From assembly GCA_003153655.1 (NCBI GenBank), contig PMAK01000168.1, positions 1-6,033 on the forward strand: a DNA stretch of 6,033 nucleotides. The letters are read 5' to 3'. The notes under the pieces are model-generated. The model was not told the origin of the DNA. It worked only from the letters and a program-made list of their open reading frames with translations, and did not search any database. Origin of the DNA: Phycisphaerales bacterium (GTDB lineage: Bacteria > Planctomycetota > Phycisphaerae > Tepidisphaerales > Tepidisphaeraceae). Below are positions 1 through 4,486 of this stretch, piece by piece. The position numbers were made by a program, and so were the translations under genes. Each line of letters begins with the position of its first letter. Position 1 is the first letter of the stretch.

Positions 1-84
1 AATTCAATCGGGAATCGCGAAGGCAGACGCTAAGATATGCGGATAAATTGGACCGCACAGACATACGCAGAGAAGAATTTTTTG

Positions 85-894
85 CTAGCGGCTCTCGGCG
101 TATTGGTCGGGCGAGTCTGACGATTTGCCTTCGGCTACGATCCGCTCGGCCTGATTGCGGATTGAGGCTACGTTCAGGTAGCGGCCCGGGCATTGCGTGA
201 CCTTGGTTTCGCCGTGGCCGAGAATGCGGTCGGCGGGAATGTCGTATTTGCGCATCAGATAAACGACCAGACGGACAAGGGAATGAATTTGTTTGGGGGT
301 GGGACGCGTATCGTTGAAATTGCCTACCAGGCAGATGCCGATGCCGCTGGTGTTATAGCGGTTGTCGAGGGCATTGTCGTGAGCCCCCCACTTCTGCTTG
401 GTCCAACGGGGGCCGACTTCGATCTGGCCGTCGCCGCTGTTGGTGCCATTGCCGATGACGAAGTGGTAACCAAGCTCATCGAAGCCGCGGTCGCGATGCC
501 ATTTGTCGATGATTGCCGCTGAGCCATAGGCGCTATCACTGTGATGGATGATGATCCAGGTCCAGTGGTTGGCCGGGACATTGGGAACCCAGGAGGCAGG
601 GACGCCGGCAGTGGGTTCGGGGGCTAAGTGGCTGGCCGCAGGCTGGGGAAGGGCCTGGGGGAGCGGGCGTTCGGTTGCGATTGCGGTTGGGTGATAAGCC
701 GGGACCGGTTGGGGTGCTAGGACAACTGGAGGCGACAGACGCACTGGCGGCAAATCGGCGTCGGAGTTCATTTGGCAGCCGGCTAGGATAGCCATGACGA
801 GAATCACGGCACGCGCCGCACCTCGATGGAGCTCAGTCCAGGCGAGCGATGCCGCTAAACGGGGACTCGATTTTGTATGCGCAGAATGGGTCAT
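85..894 (-). CDS. Lipoprotein N-acetylmuramoyl-L-alanine amidase (Amidase_2/PGRP type)
   Basis: This predicted 269-aa enzyme cleaves the bond between N-acetylmuramic acid and L-alanine in peptidoglycan. The ATG at 894 is chosen because it follows a purine-rich AAGAAGG site and gives a signal peptide ending in the lipobox I-L-A-G-C, with lipidation Cys at residue 40. An upstream in-frame ATG at 1050 would bury that signal. A Pro/Ala-rich linker covers about residues 45-110, followed by the amidase domain (about 111-250). Expected zinc ligands are visible: His117 in I-I-I-H-H-S-D, His227 in L-G-H-G-E and Cys235 in T-Q-C-P-G. Tyr143 (G-Y-H-F) fits the catalytic Tyr. Thr233, two residues before the Cys, matches active PGRP amidases, where T7 lysozyme has Lys. 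I infer a membrane-tethered cell-wall recycling or remodelling role. The gene diverges from the DUF3891 gene. Family assignment is secure; the physiological role is not. Confidence 0.9.
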   Translation of the reverse strand: MTHSAHTKSSPRLAASLAWTELHRGAARAVILVMAILAGCQMNSDADLPPVRLSPPVVLAPQPVPAYHPTAIATERPLPQALPQPAASHLAPEPTAGVPASWVPNVPANHWTWIIIHHSDSAYGSAAIIDKWHRDRGFDELGYHFVIGNGTNSGDGQIEVGPRWTKQKWGAHDNALDNRYNTSGIGICLVGNFNDTRPTPKQIHSLVRLVVYLMRKYDIPADRILGHGETKVTQCPGRYLNVASIRNQAERIVAEGKSSDSPDQYAESR

Positions 895-903
895 GGTGGC
901 TCG

Positions 904-912
904 CCCTTCTTC
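904..912 (-). promoter_or_regulatory. Shine-Dalgarno site for the amidase start at 894
   Basis: The minus strand carries AAGAAGG followed by about nine bases and then ATG. This supports the start at 894 over the upstream in-frame ATG at 1050. No comparably good site was noted before the upstream ATG. Confidence 0.5.
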
Positions 913-924
913 TTGTAGTCGGCC

Positions 925-954
925 GGCGCTTATCGGCATAAGGCGCCGCGGCGC
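925..954 (-). promoter_or_regulatory. Hairpin plus overlapping palindrome in the amidase leader
   Basis: GGCGCTTAT (925-933) and ATAAGGCGCC (938-947) form nine base pairs around a 4-nt loop, with one bulged G at 943. The right arm overlaps a perfect 12-bp palindrome, GCGCCGCGGCGC (943-954). Both lie in the presumed 5' leader of the minus-strand amidase, about 12 bases upstream of its Shine-Dalgarno site. No T-tract follows, so this is not a conventional terminator. It may be a protein-binding operator or an RNA structure that competes between two folds. The symmetry is seen directly; function is inferred. Confidence 0.4.
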
Positions 955-979
955 AACAATTGAGTCGATTGGCGACGGA

Positions 980-988
980 GATATAACA
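980..988 (-). promoter_or_regulatory. Possible extended -10 promoter element for the amidase gene
   Basis: The minus strand reads TGTTATATC, which fits an extended -10 (TG, one base, then a TATAAT-like hexamer). No good -35 hexamer sits 16-18 bases upstream, so support is weak. A start near 973 would give a leader of about 80 bases containing the hairpin at 925-954. Confidence 0.25.
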
Positions 989-1112
989 GAGGTGAGTTGA
1001 GCCATCCTTGGCCTTTTTTGACGAATTCCTTGGTTTGTATGTAACCCCAAGGGAAATGATTTTCCAGTCCGGGAGCGCGCAAAACTCGATTAAATCCCGC
1101 TATGCTGTGGTC

Positions 1113-1970
1113 ATGATTCGGCGAGATACAGCCGGGGGAATGATTTTGATCAGCCAGCACGACCATTCCCTGCTCTGCGGCGAGATGGTGCGGAAGCTGG
1201 GGAATGCCCTGTTTGCTCCGCCATTGCCTTTTGATTCGACCGTTACGGCCATTGCTGAGCATGATTGCGGGTGGGCAAGTCATGATCAGTGGCCAACGCT
1301 GAATGGACGGGGTTTACCGGCACATGTTTTTGAGGCGGAGACGGCAACTGCGATGGATGCGTGGGGTAAGTCCGTCGATCAGGTCGTGGCTAAAGATGCC
1401 TATGCGGGAATGCTGGTAAGTCTGCACACGATGGCGCTGGCCAACCGGGCTAGCATGCGGGAGCCCGAAGGGGCGGATGAGCTATCGCGCCAGCAAGCGT
1501 TTCGTCTGCGGCGGTTTGTGCACAGACAGATCGAATTACAGGAGTCACTGCGGGGTCGGCTGGGGATGCGGATTGATTTGCCGCTGCGCGGTGGGCTGGC
1601 GGAATTGGGACGGTCGCCGGAGGAAGATTTGCTCCGGGCGAATTTCCTGCTCTTGGAGTTTCTCGATCAACTAAGCTTAAACCTGTGTTTCGATCAATTG
1701 ATTTTTGGGAGGGTCGAGGCGGTGCATCCGCGGCCGGGCGAACAGCCGATCGGCATGCGCTTTGGACGGGAAGGCAATGGGGCGATGCGGCTGGATCCGT
1801 GGCCATTTAATTATGAGCAATTGGAATTAGAGGTTCCAGGACGGTCAATAAGAAGTGGACCGTATGGAAATGTGGAAGGCCTGAAATCGGCATTCGATGC
1901 AGCGGAGGCTATTGTTGTGAAGATGAGACTGTGCGCGTGGGCCGGCGGCGGATATCATGCCTCGCCATGA
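1113..1970 (+). CDS. DUF3891 family protein
   Basis: This 285-aa protein matches the DUF3891 family as I know it. It opens with M-I-R-R-D and a Q-H-D-H stretch (residues 15-18), then E-H-D-C-G-W (49-54), Y-A-G-M-L-V-S-L-H (97-105), a helical E-E-D-L-L region (170-174) and L-D-Q-L-S-L-N-L-C (184-192). The biochemical function is not established. The ATG at 1113 is preferred over one at 1008 because family members begin at this motif; its Shine-Dalgarno site is poor. The conserved H...HD...D order resembles HD-type metal phosphohydrolases (inference). No signal peptide or membrane segment is visible, so it is probably cytoplasmic. Residues after about 235 look less conserved. The stop overlaps the next start as ATGA, implying translational coupling with the lipoprotein downstream. 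Confidence 0.8.
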   Translation: MIRRDTAGGMILISQHDHSLLCGEMVRKLGNALFAPPLPFDSTVTAIAEHDCGWASHDQWPTLNGRGLPAHVFEAETATAMDAWGKSVDQVVAKDAYAGMLVSLHTMALANRASMREPEGADELSRQQAFRLRRFVHRQIELQESLRGRLGMRIDLPLRGGLAELGRSPEEDLLRANFLLLEFLDQLSLNLCFDQLIFGRVEAVHPRPGEQPIGMRFGREGNGAMRLDPWPFNYEQLELEVPGRSIRSGPYGNVEGLKSAFDAAEAIVVKMRLCAWAGGGYHASP

Positions 1971-2425
1971 AGAACCGACAATTATTTCGCGCGGGCATTT
2001 TATTTTTGGGATTGTCTGCGGTGGGCTGCTCCAGCTCGCAAACGTTCAATGTGACGGTGACGGACAAACTGTCCGAACCAATCACAGTATGGATGACAAA
2101 GGAGAAGCTGGCTGCGGGAAACACGGCCGAGCCGGGCTGGGCGCCGCCGGAGCAACTGGCGGTGGGAACGACGGCCGAGCATGTCGGCGGCGTGGCGATC
2201 GAGCCTGGAGATACGGGGCATACGACGCTCAAGGGACATATCGATGCGGATGATGTGGCGGTCCTCCGCGTGTATCGGGCATCGGACCTGAATATGATTT
2301 TGACGCTGCATCGTGGAAGTCCGGATCGTTTGGATATTCCACTGGATCCGGGAACTACTGATATTGATATTGTGAAGGACAAGGGGCAGATGGCGGATGT
2401 GCCACACGCGGCTCCCGCGCAGTGA
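1967..2425 (+). CDS. Small lipoprotein of unknown function
   Basis: This 152-aa protein starts at the ATG inside the ATGA that ends the DUF3891 gene. A short basic n-region (M-K-N-R), a hydrophobic core and the lipobox S-A-V-G-C place the lipidated Cys at residue 21, so export and lipid anchoring are well supported. The mature part looks all-beta: an N-terminal strand T-F-N-V-T-V-T-D-K, a W-M-T-K segment, P-P-E-Q, and a C-terminal stretch with R-V-Y-R and D-I-P-L-D-P-G. I do not recognise a named domain. Planctomycetes encode many secreted proteins of this general look. The overlap suggests co-expression with the DUF3891 protein, but one is predicted cytoplasmic and the other exported, so direct partnership is uncertain. 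A longer in-frame start at 1931 would place R-R-R-rich residues before the signal and is less likely. Confidence 0.75.
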   Translation: MKNRQLFRAGILFLGLSAVGCSSSQTFNVTVTDKLSEPITVWMTKEKLAAGNTAEPGWAPPEQLAVGTTAEHVGGVAIEPGDTGHTTLKGHIDADDVAVLRVYRASDLNMILTLHRGSPDRLDIPLDPGTTDIDIVKDKGQMADVPHAAPAQ

Positions 2426-2510
2426 GGTTGGAGTTGCGCTGTGGCAAAAAATCTTCTCTGCGTCTGTCCCCGCTTCTCAGTGGCCACATTTTCGATTTGC
2501 GAGTTCGGTT

Positions 2511-3035
2511 ATGGGCTATCCACAGCATCAGAGCAGCGCTAAGGCGATCAATGCGCGCTGCGCGATTATTACGTTGAGCGATACGCGAACGATTCACACG
2601 GATCTCGGCGGCAAACGTATCGCTGAATTGCTGACAGGCGATGGGCATTCGGTGGGGGAACATCGGGTGATTCGGGATGATGCGGAGGGATTGCACGGGG
2701 TTTTGATGGAGTTGCTGGGGTTGGAGGAGATTGATGCAATTTTGACGACCGGCGGAACAGGCATTAGCAGTCGCGATCAGGCGATTGGAGTGATCGAATC
2801 GGTGATCGAGACCCCCCTGCCGGGGTTTGGGGAGTTGTTTCGGATGTTGAGCTGGGCGGAGATTGGGAGCGGCGCGATGCTGAGCCGGGCGATTGGGGGA
2901 ATCGCCAAGGAAAAGGCGGTGTTTGCGATGCCGGGGAGTACAGCGGCGGTTGAATTGGCGATGACCAAATTGATTCTGCCGGAACTTCGGCATGTTTTGT
3001 TTGAGGTGACGAAGGGTAGGGAAAAACGCACATAA
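2511..3035 (+). CDS. moaB: MoaB/MogA-family molybdenum cofactor biosynthesis protein
   Basis: This 174-aa protein is close to the usual MoaB length (E. coli MoaB is 170 aa). It carries the family landmarks in order: A-I-I-T-L-S-D-T-R (18-26), V-I-R-D-D (53-57), T-T-G-G-T-G with a following R-D-Q (79-90), P-G-F-G-E-L-F-R-M-L-S (104-114), S-R-A-I-G-G (125-130) and F-A-M-P-G-S-T (138-144). Family members bind molybdopterin, and some adenylylate it before metal insertion. Asp56/57 and Asp89 align by motif with the acidic residues important in MogA, so activity is plausible. The start at 2511 matches homolog N-termini; extension to 2397 would overlap the lipoprotein gene. The Shine-Dalgarno site is weak. 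The gene lies 85 bp after the lipoprotein with no visible terminator, so it may share that transcript. No other cofactor genes are in view. Confidence 0.9.
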   Translation: MGYPQHQSSAKAINARCAIITLSDTRTIHTDLGGKRIAELLTGDGHSVGEHRVIRDDAEGLHGVLMELLGLEEIDAILTTGGTGISSRDQAIGVIESVIETPLPGFGELFRMLSWAEIGSGAMLSRAIGGIAKEKAVFAMPGSTAAVELAMTKLILPELRHVLFEVTKGREKRT

Positions 3036-3058
3036 GCACGAAGGGGATAGGCGTTTTG

Positions 3059-3086
3059 TTGACGGCTTATTATCCACGCGTAGGAT
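3059..3086 (+). promoter_or_regulatory. Sigma70-like promoter for tRNA-Glu
   Basis: TTGACG (3059-3064), a 16-base spacer and TAGGAT (3081-3086) lie 29 bases before the tRNA. This is the best -35/-10 match seen in the window. Predicted initiation near 3093 would leave a short 5' leader for RNase P to remove. Confidence 0.6.
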
Positions 3087-3115
3087 TGGGGACGTCCTGC
3101 AATTGAAGGAATCTG

Positions 3116-3188
3116 GCCCCCATCGTCTAGTGGCCCAGGACATCTGGTTCTCAGCCAGAGAACAGGGGTTCGACTCCCCTTGGGGGTA
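3116..3188 (+). tRNA. tRNA-Glu (anticodon CTC)
   Basis: A complete 73-nt cloverleaf can be drawn by hand. The acceptor stem pairs 3116-3122 with 3181-3187 (seven pairs, the first being G-U). The anticodon stem TCTGG/CCAGA (3143-3147, 3155-3159) encloses the loop TTCTCAG, with anticodon CTC at 3150-3152. The T stem pairs 3164-3168 with 3176-3180 around TTCGACT. The D-arm wording CGTCTAGTGGCCCAGGA is characteristic of bacterial tRNA-Glu. The discriminator is A3188, followed by CTA, so CCA must be added after transcription. It sits between moaB and a terminator and has its own promoter. Confidence 0.97.
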
Positions 3189-3192
3189 CTAC

Positions 3193-3218
3193 AAAGCCCG
3201 GTTTTTCCGGGCTTTTTT
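3193..3218 (+). terminator. Intrinsic terminator after tRNA-Glu
   Basis: AAAGCCCGG (3193-3201) pairs with CCGGGCTTT (3207-3215) around a five-T loop, and the T-run continues to 3218. The hairpin begins five bases after the tRNA discriminator. It should end the tRNA transcript and any read-through from moaB. Confidence 0.9.
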
Positions 3219-3335
3219 CATGCGCCAAAATAATTTCATCCACCATTTCGTCCACTTTTATCTGTGAGCGGTCGGCCAACTGCATCCCTTCGATGCTGAC
3301 GGGAGAATGACCCGTCGAACCCCGCTCAGCTCTAC

Positions 3336-3406
3336 CTGAAAAGCTCCTCTTCGCCCGCTCGATGGCGAGTGGTCTCGTAATCGATAAAAACACCCCAGCT
3401 TTTCAG
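3336..3406. repeat. Perfect 10-bp inverted repeat spanning 71 bp
   Basis: CTGAAAAGCT (3336-3345) is the exact reverse complement of AGCTTTTCAG (3397-3406). The 51 bases between include a small inner hairpin, CTCG/CGAG (3358-3361, 3366-3369). The arms do not extend further on either side. It could be a structured RNA, or the terminal repeats of a very small element; no target-site duplication is evident. Confidence 0.45.
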
Positions 3407-3512
3407 CCCCCTGCAAGCGGGTCGAGAACGCTGCGGTCAAAATAAACAGATCAGCGGCCCGGACCAATATTTGAATCCCGCGGCCTTTCCGCCAGGACAT
3501 CGCCGATGCCTT

Positions 3513-3532
3513 GACGGTTTGTCGCAACCGTC
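3513..3532. promoter_or_regulatory. Inverted repeat GACGGTT-N6-AACCGTC (candidate operator)
   Basis: The 7-bp arms at 3513-3519 and 3526-3532 are perfectly complementary around TGTCGC. The element lies about 190 bp before the PEP-CTERM start and overlaps the first copy of the direct repeat TTTGTCGCA. It could be a binding site for a dimeric regulator or a small hairpin. Function is inferred from position only. Confidence 0.35.
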
Positions 3533-3547
3533 CGCAGATTTGTCGCA
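3518..3547 (+). repeat. Direct repeat TTTGTCGCA, two copies 21 bp apart
   Basis: Identical 9-mers occur at 3518-3526 and 3539-3547. The 21-bp offset is close to two turns of B-DNA, so proteins bound at both copies would lie on the same face of the helix. This fits cooperative binding of a regulator upstream of the gene at 3725. Confidence 0.4.
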
Positions 3548-3559
3548 TTTCGACCGACA

Positions 3560-3574
3560 GAAATTCTGAATTTC
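3560..3574. promoter_or_regulatory. Palindrome GAAATTC-T-GAATTTC (candidate operator)
   Basis: Two perfect 7-bp arms flank a single T. The compact, odd-length symmetry is typical of sites for homodimeric regulators. It lies 13 bases downstream of the second TTTGTCGCA repeat and 25 bases upstream of the candidate -35 element. Confidence 0.35.
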
Positions 3575-3599
3575 GGCGGCAAAAACAAGACAATTTTTA

Positions 3600-3628
3600 T
3601 TGTGACTTGCTGGGCAACCCGCTAAATG
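3600..3628 (+). promoter_or_regulatory. Candidate promoter for the PEP-CTERM gene at 3725
   Basis: TTGTGA (3600-3605), a 17-base spacer and TAAATG (3623-3628) resemble sigma70 hexamers at ideal spacing. The -35 overlaps the right arm of a perfect inverted repeat, ACAAT-N4-ATTGT (3590-3603), so a protein bound there could block or recruit polymerase. Initiation near 3635 would leave a leader of about 90 bases. Confidence 0.35.
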
Positions 3629-3724
3629 TCGGGAAGCCCATGCAGGCTGATCCATTGGAAAATGCCGGCCACTTGATTGGTTTCGACCGTCATGAATACC
3701 GGTTCTTGTTGAAGGATAACGCTC

Positions 3725-4369
3725 ATGACCACGACTACGGTTCGATCATTCGCTTGGCTGTTTTGTATGGCCCTTTTCATTCTGGCAGCGGCCGGCGCCG
3801 CGCCCGCCGCCACATCGGCAATTTCAACTCCACTAAATCCGCCCATCGGTGAGGAACCCTGGTGCGTAGGTTGGCGATTTCAGGCACTACAGGATGTGAA
3901 CGTCGTCTCGTTGGGCGCCTTGGATCCCATTCCCGCAGGCGGCTTGCCATCCAGTATGGACGTTGGCATTTGGACGGACAGCGGAACGCTACTGGGCTCG
4001 CTGACCGTGTCGGCCGGAACGGCAGGAACGCTGATCGACGGCTATTTCTATGCCGATCTGACCACTCCCATATCGTTAACCTCAGGTGATTTTTACCGAA
4101 TCGCTGACTCCCCCACTTCGGGAAACAACGACAACGACTATATGTTTTCCGGGGTCAGCATCACGGATTCCGCGGCAGTGGGCTATGACCAGGGCTATTT
4201 AGTCGAGAACACGAATTCGTTGGTGTTTCCCACCGTCGCGGGTAGCTCTGACGACTTTTTTGGGCCGAACTTTCAGTATGTTCCGGTTCCGGAGCCGACG
4301 AGTTTCACGCTGGTCGCGCTGGGAGTCGCGGCATGCGCCGGCTACCGCTCGCCGCGGCGCAAGAACTAA
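3725..4369 (+). CDS. PEP-CTERM protein with DUF4082-like beta domain
   Basis: This 214-aa exported protein has a Sec signal peptide (residues 1-28, probable cleavage after A-P-A). Its body (about 35-128) runs W-C-V-G-W-R-F, V-V-S-L-G-A-L-D, G-L-P-S-S, V-G-I-W, G-T-L-L-G-S-L-T-V and F-Y-R-I-A. This order is typical of DUF4082-type beta domains; I assign it by pattern only. The C-terminus is a classic PEP-CTERM sorting signal: V-P-V-P-E-P (186-191), a hydrophobic segment (about 194-206) and a basic tail R-S-P-R-R-K-N. Family knowledge says an exosortase recognises this tail at the inner membrane and removes it, sending the protein to the envelope or matrix. A GAAGGA site at 3711-3716, eight bases before the ATG, fixes the start. 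It is 117 bp from the second PEP-CTERM gene on the same strand. The ligand or structural role is unknown. Confidence 0.85.
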   Translation: MTTTTVRSFAWLFCMALFILAAAGAAPAATSAISTPLNPPIGEEPWCVGWRFQALQDVNVVSLGALDPIPAGGLPSSMDVGIWTDSGTLLGSLTVSAGTAGTLIDGYFYADLTTPISLTSGDFYRIADSPTSGNNDNDYMFSGVSITDSAAVGYDQGYLVENTNSLVFPTVAGSSDDFFGPNFQYVPVPEPTSFTLVALGVAACAGYRSPRRKN

Positions 4370-4486
4370 AGATGATGCATGACTTGGGGGGAAATTAACC
4401 CAGTGCAATTCGGTGCATTTGGAATTTGAATCTGGAGGGGAATTGGCGGTTCATCAGCCGCCGCACTGCGGAGAAGAGGAGAAATC
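4370..4486. other. Intergenic spacer between the two PEP-CTERM genes
   Basis: No convincing terminator or promoter is visible, so the two genes may share a transcript. A weak hairpin, GGCGG/CCGCC (4445-4449, 4458-4462), lies 14 bases before the Shine-Dalgarno site and lacks a T-run. Two GTGCA copies (4403-4407, 4413-4417) sit 10 bp apart. I attach no function to either. Confidence 0.4.
4477..4481 (+). promoter_or_regulatory. Shine-Dalgarno site AGGAG for the gene at 4487
   Basis: AGGAG lies five bases before the ATG at 4487, within a purine-rich AAGAGGAGAAA run. It is the strongest ribosome site in the window and fixes the start, which is also directly followed by a signal peptide. Confidence 0.75.

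Larger units (their letters stand above)
3219..3724. other. Approx. 500-bp non-coding region with organised symmetry
   Basis: No frame here gives a convincing protein. The minus-strand open frames at 3151-3393 and 3258-3593 have no recognisable domain, and the first runs into the tRNA. The region holds an inverted-repeat pair at 3336-3406, direct and inverted repeats at 3513-3603, and a promoter candidate at 3600-3628, each listed separately. Being directly behind a tRNA, it could also contain remains of an integrated element, but I cannot recognise an integrase in it. Confidence 0.5.

Noticed and set aside
1..84. Left-edge sequence downstream of the amidase
   Set aside because: No gene, terminator or repeat can be supported in these bases.
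193..522. Plus-strand 109-aa open frame inside the amidase gene
   Set aside because: It is antisense to the conserved amidase domain, has no recognisable domain and a composition typical of shadow frames.
1001..1019. GCC...GGC followed by six T as a terminator
   Set aside because: The stem is only three base pairs and no gene ends just upstream.
1018..1046. TTGACG followed by TATGTA or GTAACC as a promoter for the DUF3891 gene
   Set aside because: The -35 is good, but the -10 options are either 14 bases away or a poor match, so I do not call it.
2355..3143. Minus-strand 262-aa open frame opposite moaB
   Set aside because: It is long but is the complement of a clear MoaB gene and runs into the tRNA side; the Pro/Arg/His-rich product resembles no family.
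3151..3593. Minus-strand open frames behind the tRNA as an integrase remnant
   Set aside because: Position fits, but I find no tyrosine-recombinase motif; the part reading P-R-G-V-E-P-L-F-S-G is just the translated tRNA.
3511..3852. Plus-strand 113-aa open frame before and over the PEP-CTERM start
   Set aside because: It overlaps a well-supported signal peptide in another frame and has no domain or good ribosome site.
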